Assembly: GCF_943192945.1 (NCBI RefSeq)
Contig: NZ_CALPCE010000002.1
Span: 310,001 to 374,000, forward strand
Length of the DNA: 64,000 nucleotides
Origin: Anaerocaecibacter muris
GTDB lineage: Bacteria > Bacillota > Clostridia > Christensenellales > Pumilibacteraceae
Direction: 5' to 3'
Under the pieces are notes generated by a model. That model was not told the DNA's origin. It saw only the letters and a program-made list of their open reading frames with translations, and did not search any database. How positions within the stretch are numbered: the first letter of the stretch is position 1; the number at the start of each line of letters is the position of its first letter. The position numbers were made by a program, and so were the translations under genes. Below, one piece after another: positions 50,292 to 58,934 of this stretch.

Positions 50292-51485
50292 TTATTGCAA
50301 TTTATATCCCGCGTGTTTGAGCGCGGTGACGACGCGCTCGCCGTGCTGTTTGCCCGACACTTCGCAGGTGATGTGCAACAGCGTTTCGTTAAGCGACAGT
50401 TCCGTATTGACGCGGTCGTACTGTATGGCGATTACGTTCGCGCCCTGTATCGCCAAAATTCGGCTCACCGCTTCGAGCGACCCCGGTTTGTCGGACAGCG
50501 TTACCGACAGGCGTATCTGCCGTCCGCGGCTTATAAGCCCGCGCTCTATTATTTTGTGTATAAAGCTGACGTCGATATTTCCGCCCGACAACAGGCACAC
50601 CGTGGTTTTGCCCTTTAAAAAAGGGTAGCGCTCGCAAAGCACCGCGGCAAGCCCTGCCGCGCCCGCAGGCTCTACAATTTCCTTGGCGCGCTCTATAAGC
50701 GAGATTATTGTCGAAGCTATTTCGTCGTCGGTCACGGTCAAAACCCCGTCGGCGTATTTGTCGATGTATTTCATAGTTGCGTCGCCGGGGCGTTTTACGG
50801 CTATGCCGTCGGCAATGGTGTATATGCTGTCCAGTGCTATTACGGAGTTTTTATAGGACGCGGCAATAGCCGCCGCGCCCGTTGCCTGCACGCCGTAAAC
50901 CTTTACGTCGGGGCGCAAACTCTTTACTGCAAACGCCACGCCCGCGAGCAGTCCGCCGCCGCCTGCGGGAACAAGCACCGTTTCGACCTGCGGCATGTCA
51001 TCCAGTATTTCCAGCCCAACCGTGCCTTGACCGGCTATTATATCCTCGTGGTCGAACGGGGGAATAAACACGCCGCCGACGTCGCGGCACGCGGCAATAG
51101 CCGCCGCTTGCGCGTCGTCGAACACGTCGCCGCATAGCACGACTTCCGCGCCGTAACCCTCGGTAGCGGCAATCTTGGCTATCGGCGTGGACAGCGGCAT
51201 ATATATAACAGCTTTCACGTTGCGCCGCGCCGCGGCATACGCCACGCCCTGCGCGTGGTTGCCCGCCGAACAACTGAAAACCTTGACGCTTGGATCAAGG
51301 TCGAGTTTGCTTATCATGTTGAGCGCGCCGCGCACCTTAAACGAACCCGTTTTTTGCAGGTTTTCGCATTTTAAAAACACTTTACCGCCCGCAATGCGTG
51401 AAAATGTTTCGGACATTTCCAGCGGGGTATGGTGAACCGTTCCGTCAAGCCGAGCTCGGGCGTCGTAAATATCTTGCAATTTCAT
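50292..51485 (-). CDS. ilvA: Threonine ammonia-lyase (threonine dehydratase) with ACT domain
   Basis: A 397-residue PLP enzyme deaminating threonine to 2-oxobutanoate. The PLP lysine is K50 in GSFKVRGA; SAGNHAQG, the phosphate loop PAGGGGLL and LSGGN follow. The C-terminal 80 residues form one ACT domain, as in TdcB/IlvA-short enzymes subject to allosteric control. The start at 51485 has no ribosome binding site and lies 9 bases from a consensus -10 box. A longer frame open to 51593 passes through the promoter and is rejected. Confidence 0.92.
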   Translation of the reverse strand: MKLQDIYDARARLDGTVHHTPLEMSETFSRIAGGKVFLKCENLQKTGSFKVRGALNMISKLDLDPSVKVFSCSAGNHAQGVAYAAARRNVKAVIYMPLSTPIAKIAATEGYGAEVVLCGDVFDDAQAAAIAACRDVGGVFIPPFDHEDIIAGQGTVGLEILDDMPQVETVLVPAGGGGLLAGVAFAVKSLRPDVKVYGVQATGAAAIAASYKNSVIALDSIYTIADGIAVKRPGDATMKYIDKYADGVLTVTDDEIASTIISLIERAKEIVEPAGAAGLAAVLCERYPFLKGKTTVCLLSGGNIDVSFIHKIIERGLISRGRQIRLSVTLSDKPGSLEAVSRILAIQGANVIAIQYDRVNTELSLNETLLHITCEVSGKQHGERVVTALKHAGYKLQ

Positions 51486-51494
51486 AGCGATTGT

Positions 51495-51523
51495 ATTATA
51501 ATACAGTGCGGAAGATATGTCAA
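51495..51523 (-). promoter_or_regulatory. Sigma-A promoter of ilvA, leaderless geometry
   Basis: Minus strand TTGACA, a 17-bp spacer and TATAAT, both perfect, ending 9 bases before the ATG; the leader would be 2-4 bases. Confidence 0.88.
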
Positions 51524-51679
51524 GACCTATCGCGCCTCGACGGCTTCCCGCGCGCGACGTTATTCTCGGTTTGCGTCGCATTTTCGGGCGCAAGTGTCGC
51601 GTTTCGACACTATAAGATAGGCTATTAAGTCGAACATTGTGTTATATATGTGCGACTGATACAAAAAATAAGCTAATTT

Positions 51680-51721
51680 TGGTCAAAAAGGGTTGACAGT
51701 GGTCATGGTGTGTGGTACAAT
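51680..51721 (+). promoter_or_regulatory. mraZ promoter with repeated TGG boxes
   Basis: TTGACA (51693-51698), a 17-bp spacer and TACAAT (51716-51721). TGGTCA occurs at 51680-51685 and 51700-51705, with more TGG at 51706 and 51713. MraZ binds repeated TGG-type boxes at its own promoter in several bacteria, so autoregulation is likely. Confidence 0.75.
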
Positions 51722-51762
51722 ACTCTCATATCGGGCATATTTTGCCGAGAGGAAGTACCAAA

Positions 51763-52200
51763 TTGTTTTACGGGCAGTTTCATCACCAATTAGACGATAA
51801 GGGACGGTTAAGAATACCGCCCGCTTTTCGCAAGCTGCTCGGCGACAATCCCATGATATTTTGCAGTTTCGAGAAGTGCTTGTTTCTGTACAAGGGCGAG
51901 GACTTTGACAAGCTGGTAAAAGAGCGGTTTATGAACGCAGACTTGCTCGACACCGATATGAACGACATAAAGCGCGCGATATTTTCGTCCACGCAACCTC
52001 TTGCCGAGGACAAGCAGGGCAGGGTTTCGCTCAATCAGGCGTTTATAGAACAGTGCGGAATGGGCAAGAATCTTATATCGATAGGCGCGCTCGACCGCGT
52101 GGAAATTTGGGACGAGGACGTGTACAAAGAACACATGCAGTCCATCGACTACAAAAAGATAGTTGCGCCGTTCACTGCGGCGAGGAACGGTAACGGTTGA
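51763..52200 (+). CDS. mraZ: Transcriptional regulator MraZ
   Basis: A 145-residue double AbrB-like protein: the start FYGQFHHQLDDKGRLRIPPAFR and the repeated half with AEDKQGRVSLNQAFIEQ are the two DNA-binding strands. TTG 51763 is chosen as start because homologues begin exactly there (M-F-Y-G) and GAGAGGAAG lies upstream at the right distance. It heads the division cluster and its stop overlaps the rsmH start (TGATG). Confidence 0.94.
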   Translation: MFYGQFHHQLDDKGRLRIPPAFRKLLGDNPMIFCSFEKCLFLYKGEDFDKLVKERFMNADLLDTDMNDIKRAIFSSTQPLAEDKQGRVSLNQAFIEQCGMGKNLISIGALDRVEIWDEDVYKEHMQSIDYKKIVAPFTAARNGNG

Positions 52201-53096
52201 TGTATCACGTTCCTATAATGCGCGATCGCATTACGCAACTGTTGCAGGTTGAGCGCGGCGGACTGTACTTGGACGCGACGCTCGGCGGCGGCGGACATTC
52301 GCAAGCCATACTCGACGCGGGCGGTCGGGTGGTCGCAATAGACCGCGACGACGACGCGATTGAATATTGTAAAGCCCACGTCACGGGCGACATTACGTAC
52401 ATTAAAGGTCAATACGAAAACGCGGCAACTTTGCTCGAAGGCGTCGGCGTAACGAAAATAAGCGGGGCGGTCATGGACTGCGGAGTAAGTTCGCACCAAC
52501 TCGACGCGCCCGACCGCGGATTTTCGTACATGCACGACGGCGCGCTCGACATGCGCATGGACAGGCGGCAAAAATTTTCGGCATACGACGTTATTAACGG
52601 GTATTCCGAGGAACAGTTGACCGACATAATTCGGCGTTACGGCGAGGAGAGTTTTGCTCGGAGGATTGCGGGTGCGATAGTAAAGCGGCGCGCGCAACAA
52701 CCGATTGAACGCACGGTCGAGCTTGCGGAACTGATCCGCGCGTCGGTGCCGTATCGCAAGAACGGTCACCCCGCAAAAAAGACGTTCCAAGCTGTGCGCA
52801 TAGAAGTCAACGGCGAGCTAAAAGGGCTGTACGACGCGATTTGCGGCATTTTCGGGCTGATAGAGCGCGGCGGACGGTTCGCGGTGCTGTCATTCCACTC
52901 GCTGGAAGACCGCATTGTAAAAGCCGCGTTCAAGGAGTTTGCAACCGACTGTATATGTCCGAAGCGTATTCCTGTATGCGTGTGCAACCACCTCGCGACG
53001 GGCAAGACGGTGTGCAAAGAGAAACCGTCCGAACAGGAACAGACCTTAAACCCACGCAGCGCCAGCGCGACGTTGCGAGTAACCGAAAAACTTTAA
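52200..53096 (+). CDS. rsmH: 16S rRNA (cytosine-1402-N4)-methyltransferase RsmH
   Basis: A 298-residue SAM-dependent methyltransferase: YHVPIMRDRITQLL, LDATLGGGGHSQAIL as SAM site, MDCGVSSHQLD, GFSYMHDGALDMRMD and SFHSLEDRIVK. It methylates C1402 of 16S rRNA at the P-site. Start ATG overlaps the mraZ stop by one base. Standard second gene of the division cluster. Confidence 0.96.
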   Translation: MYHVPIMRDRITQLLQVERGGLYLDATLGGGGHSQAILDAGGRVVAIDRDDDAIEYCKAHVTGDITYIKGQYENAATLLEGVGVTKISGAVMDCGVSSHQLDAPDRGFSYMHDGALDMRMDRRQKFSAYDVINGYSEEQLTDIIRRYGEESFARRIAGAIVKRRAQQPIERTVELAELIRASVPYRKNGHPAKKTFQAVRIEVNGELKGLYDAICGIFGLIERGGRFAVLSFHSLEDRIVKAAFKEFATDCICPKRIPVCVCNHLATGKTVCKEKPSEQEQTLNPRSASATLRVTEKL

Positions 53097-53108
53097 GGAA
53101 GGTGTAAC

Positions 53109-53873
53109 ATGATTACAACCAAACGTCAGATAAGAAGAGATACCGACCGCTTCGGCGGGTACGGAACGGAGAGCGCACGCTCTGCGGTTATTTCCGATTA
53201 CGACAATATCGGCAACTTTGCCGCGCCTTCCGTCGAACAAAACCGAAACGTCGGCAACAGCCTTATCATGACCGACGCGGACGTCGATATAAGAAACGCG
53301 CAACCCCAAACCGCGCAACCGACATATACTACGCTCAACGTCGCTCCGCCCGTTACGGAACGCCCGATCGCCGCGGAAGTCCCGCCCCGTCCCGTAAGAG
53401 AGCAAGCGCCGAGAGAGCGCGAGGACATTTTGCCCACGGTCAAAACGCGCAAGTATGCTACCGAGAACCGCGCGGAGGAGGAGAAACCCGCCGAAGCCGC
53501 GGTGCGTCGCGAACATCGCGCGCTCCAGCCGCGCACCAAAGTTTTGCTTTGCGTGTATGTAGCGGTCGCGCTCGTGCTTGCGATAGCGGTTATTGCGACG
53601 GGCGTATCCATTTCGAGAGCGACCGCGCAAGCTGATTCGATGATCTTGCAAATCAATCAAAAACAAGCAATTATAGTCGAACAGGAAAAAGAGCTTGCAA
53701 CTGCGCTCGACGCGGACGCTATTCGCGGCAAAGCCGAGCAAATGGGCATGGTAAGCGCGGGCGACCCGACGTACACCGCGCCCGACGCGCCCAGCTATGA
53801 ATATCCTGAAGCGGACGAGCATACCAACTGGTTCGATAAGTTGTGCGAATGGACGTCCAAAATATTCGGTTAA
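53109..53873 (+). CDS. ftsL: FtsL-like division protein
   Basis: A 254-residue bitopic protein: a long, Pro/Arg/Glu-rich cytoplasmic region (1-140), one membrane helix (about 145-168), a short coiled coil (about 170-200) and an extracellular tail. The location between rsmH and the penicillin-binding protein, plus the helix-coiled coil order and the IRGKAEQMGMV motif after it, support FtsL. FtsL is normally about 120 residues; the cytoplasmic part here is unusually long. Sequence similarity is too low for full certainty. Confidence 0.75.
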   Translation: MITTKRQIRRDTDRFGGYGTESARSAVISDYDNIGNFAAPSVEQNRNVGNSLIMTDADVDIRNAQPQTAQPTYTTLNVAPPVTERPIAAEVPPRPVREQAPREREDILPTVKTRKYATENRAEEEKPAEAAVRREHRALQPRTKVLLCVYVAVALVLAIAVIATGVSISRATAQADSMILQINQKQAIIVEQEKELATALDADAIRGKAEQMGMVSAGDPTYTAPDAPSYEYPEADEHTNWFDKLCEWTSKIFG

Positions 53874-53905
53874 TCAAGCAAGTTAATAACAATTATAACT
53901 TACAG

Positions 53906-53933
53906 CCGTCGCTTTATTACAGCGGCGGTTTTT
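53906..53933 (+). terminator. Terminator or attenuator between ftsL and the PBP gene
   Basis: CCGTCGCT (53906-53913) and AGCGGCGG (53921-53928) pair with one G-T pair, then five T. It lies inside the division cluster, so it may lower expression downstream or mark a second transcription unit. Confidence 0.7.
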
Positions 53934-54081
53934 GTATTGTTGCGGCGTTGGTTTTGTCGCTGTTTTGTGCGGCGGGGTTGCGGTGAAAAATGTTGCGGAC
54001 AGTCGGGTTTTTCGGTTAATCGGCTCGCGGTAAAATAATCGGGCGCGGCGCGGCATATACATAGCCGATAGAGGTGTGTGT

Positions 54082-55971
54082 ATGAAAGCAAGCGCGTCGG
54101 TAATGAGGAAAAGAATACTTGTAGCGTTTATCGCGCTCGCGGCGGTGTTTATTGCGCTGTTCGGGCGGCTGTTCTATTTGCAGATAATAGACGGCGGGTG
54201 GTTGCGCGCAAAGGCGGCGGAACAGTGGTACCGCGATTTGCCGCTAAAAGCCGCGCGCGGAAAGATTTTCGATTGCAACGGCGAAACGCTTGCCGACAGC
54301 AAGGACGTGTTTACGCTGTACGCGCGCCCCAACGCAGTCAAGGATAAGACTGCGGTCGCGACGGAAATCGCAGAGGCGCTTGACATGGAATATCAGACGG
54401 TGTTCGACAAACTAAATACCAACGTCGGCGAGGTCACTGTTAAGCGCAAGATCGACGCGCAGTCCGCTTACGAACTGCGCAAAAAGAACATAAGCGGGCT
54501 TTATTACACTCTCGACACGCAGCGAAACTATCCGTTCGGCAATTCGCTCGCGCAAATTTTGGGCTTTACGAATATAGACAATGCGGGGCAGTCGGGCATC
54601 GAAAGCTATTACGACAAGTATCTTACGGGCGTGGACGGGTTTGCATATACTTCCACAGACATGGCGGGGCGCGAATTGGAGTCCAGCGTTACGAAGTACG
54701 TGCCGAGTATTCCCGGGTGCAACGTCACGCTGTCGGTGGACAGCAATATACAGAGCTTTGCGGACAGCGCGGTGATAGCGGCGGCAACCGAGTTTTTGGC
54801 GAAGTCCGCGTCGATGATTGTCATGGACGTGAACACGGGCGGCATACTCGCCATGTCCAAAAGTCCGTCGTTCGACCTTAACGACCCGCCGCGCAACGAC
54901 CTCGATCTTTTGAACGAGCTGTCACGCAACACGATGATAGTCGATATGTACGAACCGGGGTCAACTTTTAAAATTTTCACGACCGCCGCCGCGCTCGAAG
55001 CGGGCGTTGTGGGCGATAACGATACATTTTTTTGCGCGGGATCGAGAACGGTCGACGGGCAACGGATACGCTGTTGGCGATCGATAGGTCACGGCAGTCA
55101 ACACCTTGCCGAGGGCGTTAAAAACTCGTGCAACTGCGTGTTTATGGACTTGGCGTTGCGCCTCGGCACGTCGCGCTTTTATTCGGCATTGCGAAATTTC
55201 GGCATGGGTCAAAAGACGGGCGTTGACTTTACGGGCGAGAGCAGCGGCATGATGATGAAAGAAGACAACGTCAAAACGGTCGATCTTGCGCGTATCGGCT
55301 TCGGTCAAGCGGTGGCGGTAACTCCGTTACAGCTAATAACGGGCGTTTGCTCGGTTATAAACGGCGGCACGCTGTATAAGCCGTACTTGGTTGCCTCGGT
55401 AGATTCATACGACGGGAAAAACCTCGCTACGCGCGAGCCTCAACCCGTCCGTCGAACGGTAAGCGAAGCTACGTCGCAAAAAATGCGCGACTATCTTGTG
55501 GGCGTCGTCGCGAACGGCGGCGGAAGCAAAGCGGGCGTTGCCGGTTACTCTGTCGGCGGCAAAACGGGCACGGCGCAAAAGTATGCGGGCGGCACGATAG
55601 CGCAGGGCAAATACATTTCGTCGTTTATCGGGTTTGCGCCCGCGGAAAATCCCAAGTACGCCGTGCTCATGATAGTAGACGAACCGCAAGGCTATATGTA
55701 TTACGGCAGTCTTGTCGCCGCGCCGTATGCGGGCAATGTGTTCTCCAAAATTTTCGACTATACCGCGCTCCCGCCGTCTATGCTCGCCGAAATAGAATAC
55801 GCGATTATGCCCGACGTCATAGGCAAACCCGTCGTGGACGCTGTAAAAGAACTGGAAGACGCGGGTTTGCACGCGGAGCTTGTGGGCGAGGGCGAAAAAG
55901 TTACGGCGCAAACGCCCGTGCCTCAAACCAAAATCGCCAAAAACGACGCCGTGCTCGTCCGCGCGGAGTAA
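54082..55971 (+). CDS. Class B penicillin-binding protein with PASTA domain (FtsI/SpoVD type)
   Basis: A 629-residue transpeptidase: one membrane helix (about 10-32), a pedestal domain, then the active site with STFK (S294-K297), SCN (349-351) and KTG (494-496). One PASTA domain (about 569-629) starts MPDVIGKPVVDAV. It cross-links septal peptidoglycan, working with FtsW. A single PASTA is the SpoVD/PBP2b style of Clostridia, so division versus sporulation use cannot be separated. ATG 54082 behind AGAGGTG is preferred to a GTG two codons earlier. Confidence 0.93.
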   Translation: MKASASVMRKRILVAFIALAAVFIALFGRLFYLQIIDGGWLRAKAAEQWYRDLPLKAARGKIFDCNGETLADSKDVFTLYARPNAVKDKTAVATEIAEALDMEYQTVFDKLNTNVGEVTVKRKIDAQSAYELRKKNISGLYYTLDTQRNYPFGNSLAQILGFTNIDNAGQSGIESYYDKYLTGVDGFAYTSTDMAGRELESSVTKYVPSIPGCNVTLSVDSNIQSFADSAVIAAATEFLAKSASMIVMDVNTGGILAMSKSPSFDLNDPPRNDLDLLNELSRNTMIVDMYEPGSTFKIFTTAAALEAGVVGDNDTFFCAGSRTVDGQRIRCWRSIGHGSQHLAEGVKNSCNCVFMDLALRLGTSRFYSALRNFGMGQKTGVDFTGESSGMMMKEDNVKTVDLARIGFGQAVAVTPLQLITGVCSVINGGTLYKPYLVASVDSYDGKNLATREPQPVRRTVSEATSQKMRDYLVGVVANGGGSKAGVAGYSVGGKTGTAQKYAGGTIAQGKYISSFIGFAPAENPKYAVLMIVDEPQGYMYYGSLVAAPYAGNVFSKIFDYTALPPSMLAEIEYAIMPDVIGKPVVDAVKELEDAGLHAELVGEGEKVTAQTPVPQTKIAKNDAVLVRAE

Positions 55972-56009
55972 ATAAGGTTTATATCGATTGTTATACAAGT
56001 GCGGCTTTA

Positions 56010-56165
56010 CCCCCATCATTTCGACCGAAGCGAGGAACGAGCGGAGCGGAGAAATCAAGGCGTTAGCCGCACTTATGGGATAGTAGGGGGTGTGGGTGTT
56101 GGTAATTGTCGCGCTACAATGCGGCGGTTCGCCTTGATTCCTCGGCAAGCTCGGAATGATGGGGG
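56010..56165. repeat. Imperfect inverted-repeat element, MITE- or REP-like
   Basis: Ends CCCCCATCATT (56010-56020) and AATGATGGGGG (56155-56165) are perfect inverted copies; inner arms GAGAAATCAAGGCG (56049-56062) and CGCCTTGATTCCTC (56130-56143) pair with one mismatch. The left arm has GAAGCGAGGAACGAGCGG-type repeats. It fills most of the gene-free stretch 55972-56365 in the division cluster and encodes nothing. Confidence 0.7.
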
Positions 56166-56365
56166 TGTGTGGGCTTTATCTCTCTAATTTTAACCGATAA
56201 ATATCACAATGCGAAAAACCCAACAGCCGTGAAGACGAAACTATCGATACAAACGTCACTCCGCTTTGATGCGGTGTCGAAATATGTTAATGTTTGCAAA
56301 ACTGTGCCGCGCCGATATTTGGCGGGTACAATAGACATATACTAATGTCAGGGAGCGGGAATATT

Positions 56366-57805
56366 ATGCGCTTATCGGAATTGGAATTATGTGAGAGCGG
56401 CGACGTCGCCGACATAGAAGTTACGGGGCTTGCGACGGACAGTTCGCGGGTCGGCGCGGGCTGTGTTTTTTTCTGTCTTGTCGGCAAAGAGAACGACGGG
56501 CACACGTTCGCGGCGGACGCGGTAGCGCGCGGCGCGGCGGCGATTGTGGTAGAGCGGCGGTTGGCAATAGACGTGCCGCAGATAGAGGTTGACGACGCGC
56601 GGCACGCGCTCGCAATAGCGGCAGCGGCGTTTTACGGTTATCCGTCCAAACGCCTTAAAATGATAGGCGTAACAGGCACGAACGGCAAAACGACCACGAC
56701 GTATATTATAAAAAGCATAATAGAAGCGGCGGGGCACAGTTGCGGACTGATAGGCACCAACGCAATAGAGTATTGCGGAAACAAGTTCGACGCGGGACTG
56801 ACGACGCCCGACCCGATAGATCTACATTCCACGCTTAAAGACATGGCGGACGCGGGCGTGGAGTATGCGGTTATGGAAGTATCGGCGCACGCGCTCGCGC
56901 TTAAAAAGATAGACGGCATTATGTACGAAGTCGCGGCGTTCTCCAACTTTTCGCGCGACCACCTCGACTTTTTCGGCGATATGAACAGTTATGCGGCGGC
57001 GAAAAAAAGCTACTTCACGCCCGACCACGCGCGCGCGGCTGTCATCAATGCGGACGACGGACTGGGCGCGGAAATAGCGCACGAAACCAAACTTCCGACC
57101 GTGACTTACGGCGTGGACAATCCGTCCGACGTGTTCGGTATCGATCCCGAAATGAGCGCATACGGACTGTCGTATCTTATAAACATGTCGGACAGCGTGG
57201 GAAAGGTCAAGTTCAGTCTTACGGGCAGGTTCAACATGTACAACACGCTGTGCGCGGCGGCGGTCGCGCAGTCGCTGGGCTTTACTCTCGCCTCGGTGAT
57301 CGGCGGCATACGCAATATAAAGAAGATCGACGGTCGGTTCAACATAATAAACACCGCCAAATGCAGTGTGATTATCGACTTTGCGCATACCGACGACGGT
57401 ATAGCGAATATCCTCCGCGCAATCCGCGAGTTTGCGCCCGCGCGCATAATAACGGTGTTCGGCTGCGGCGGCAATCGCGACAAAACCAAACGCGCGGTCA
57501 TGGGCAAAATCGTTTCGCAAATGAGCGATTGGTGTTTTGTCACGAGCGACAACCCGCGGTTCGAGCCGCCGCTCGATATAATCAATCAGATAGTCGGCGG
57601 TATCAAAGAAATAGGCGGAACAAACTATACGCCGGTAGTTGACAGAAAGGAAGCGATCCGCGCCGCCATAGAAAACGCGAACAAGGACGATATTGTGCTT
57701 ATCGCGGGCAAGGGTGCGGAACGCTATAACGACGTTATGGGCAGACGCCAACCGTACAACGACGAGCAATACGTGCTCGAAATAGCGGGGGAGTTCGGGT
57801 TTTGA
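56366..57805 (+). CDS. murE: UDP-MurNAc-tripeptide synthetase (meso-DAP-adding type)
   Basis: A 479-residue Mur ligase: N-terminal UDP-binding domain, ATP site GVTGTNGKTTT (101-111), central MEVSAHAL and FSRDHLDFF, and the amino-acid selector DNPR (395-398), which in characterised MurE enzymes recognises meso-diaminopimelate. It adds the third residue of the stem peptide in the cytoplasm. ATG 56366 follows AGGGAGCGGG; an upstream frame open to 56294 is not supported. It overlaps mraY directly; murF, which usually sits between, is absent. Confidence 0.95.
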   Translation: MRLSELELCESGDVADIEVTGLATDSSRVGAGCVFFCLVGKENDGHTFAADAVARGAAAIVVERRLAIDVPQIEVDDARHALAIAAAAFYGYPSKRLKMIGVTGTNGKTTTTYIIKSIIEAAGHSCGLIGTNAIEYCGNKFDAGLTTPDPIDLHSTLKDMADAGVEYAVMEVSAHALALKKIDGIMYEVAAFSNFSRDHLDFFGDMNSYAAAKKSYFTPDHARAAVINADDGLGAEIAHETKLPTVTYGVDNPSDVFGIDPEMSAYGLSYLINMSDSVGKVKFSLTGRFNMYNTLCAAAVAQSLGFTLASVIGGIRNIKKIDGRFNIINTAKCSVIIDFAHTDDGIANILRAIREFAPARIITVFGCGGNRDKTKRAVMGKIVSQMSDWCFVTSDNPRFEPPLDIINQIVGGIKEIGGTNYTPVVDRKEAIRAAIENANKDDIVLIAGKGAERYNDVMGRRQPYNDEQYVLEIAGEFGF

Positions 57806-58791
57806 TTGCTGTAATCTGCGGATTTCTGACCGCGTTTGCGGTCGGCATGCTGTTAATCCCGATAAATATTCGGCTGGTAAAACGACTGAAAGCGGGACAA
57901 CCCATACTGTCGTATGTGGACAACCATAAAGCAAAGCAGGGCACTCCGACTATGGGCGGCGCGTCGATTGTGCTTGCGCTGTTGCCCGCACTGTTCTTTA
58001 CCCGTCACGGCGACAAAACGTCCTACGTCATTTTAATAGTGACAGTCGGTTACGCGCTCGTTGGGTTTATAGACGACTTTATAAAAGTGCGGTACAAGAA
58101 CAACAAGGGTTTGTCCGCAGTACAAAAAATTATATTTCAAGTCATGCTCGCGACGATCGTTGCCGTTTACGCGTACTATGCCGAAAACGTCGGATCGACT
58201 GTATACGCGCCGTTCATGCCCAAACAACTCGAACTCGGTCGGCTCGCGCCCGTCTACTATATTTTTATATTCTTGGCGTTTACAAACTCGGTCAACCTTA
58301 CCGACGGACTGGACGGGCTTGCCGCGTCGGTGACGGCGACCAACGCATTGTTTTGCGCGGTGATGCTGGGCGTTGCGTTTTTCGCGGGCGCGCTTGTAGG
58401 CGACGGCGCGTTCAATATGATAGTGCTGTGCGCCGCGCTCGTCGGCAGTCTTTTGGCGTTTTTGTGCTTTAACACTCATCCCGCAAAAATATTCATGGGC
58501 GATACTGGATCGCTCGCGCTCGGCGGGTTTTTGGCATGCGTGGCGGTGCTCGGAAAAATGTCGCTATCCATGTTGCTCGTCGGCGTTATGTACGTGTTGA
58601 CCAGCCTGTCGGTTATTATCCAAGTCGTGTATTTTAAACTCACGCACGGCAAGCGCGTGTTTTTAATGGCTCCGCTCCACCACCACTTCGAGCGCAAAGG
58701 CGTGTTCGAGGGCAAAATAGCGGTTATATATACGCTCGTAACATTTGTTTGCGGCGCAGTGACGGTCGCGCTTATGCTCGCACTGTACTGA
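57802..58791 (+). CDS. mraY: Phospho-MurNAc-pentapeptide translocase MraY
   Basis: A 329-residue membrane enzyme with about ten helices that moves phospho-MurNAc-pentapeptide to undecaprenyl phosphate, forming lipid I. Signatures: KQGTPTMGG, the Asp pair in GFIDDFIK, the catalytic loop NSVNLTDGLDGLA, MGDTGSLALGG and the His-rich cytoplasmic loop APLHHHFE. TTG 57802 is the start; it overlaps the murE stop and has GGGGGAG before it. Confidence 0.96.
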   Translation: MIAVICGFLTAFAVGMLLIPINIRLVKRLKAGQPILSYVDNHKAKQGTPTMGGASIVLALLPALFFTRHGDKTSYVILIVTVGYALVGFIDDFIKVRYKNNKGLSAVQKIIFQVMLATIVAVYAYYAENVGSTVYAPFMPKQLELGRLAPVYYIFIFLAFTNSVNLTDGLDGLAASVTATNALFCAVMLGVAFFAGALVGDGAFNMIVLCAALVGSLLAFLCFNTHPAKIFMGDTGSLALGGFLACVAVLGKMSLSMLLVGVMYVLTSLSVIIQVVYFKLTHGKRVFLMAPLHHHFERKGVFEGKIAVIYTLVTFVCGAVTVALMLALY

Positions 58792-58821
58792 TTGCAAGCG
58801 GTCGAAATTATACGGTTAATA

Positions 58822-58860
58822 ATATAACGTTAGCTTAAATCAACAAGCCTAACGTTATAT
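58822..58860 (+). terminator. AT-rich hairpin between mraY and murD
   Basis: ATATAACGTTAG (58822-58833) and CTAACGTTATAT (58849-58860) pair perfectly, followed by TTATTTAT. It may be a weak terminator separating two transcription units. Confidence 0.5.
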
Positions 58861-58934
58861 TTATTTATAACATAAAAAGCCGATAGCGCGCCGTCCGATA
58901 TTCTAAAAAACGGAGCGCGCACATACAATACTGT

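Noticed and set aside
56822-57934. Open antisense frame opposite murE and the start of mraY
   Set aside because: It spans two overlapping well-supported genes and shows no motif.
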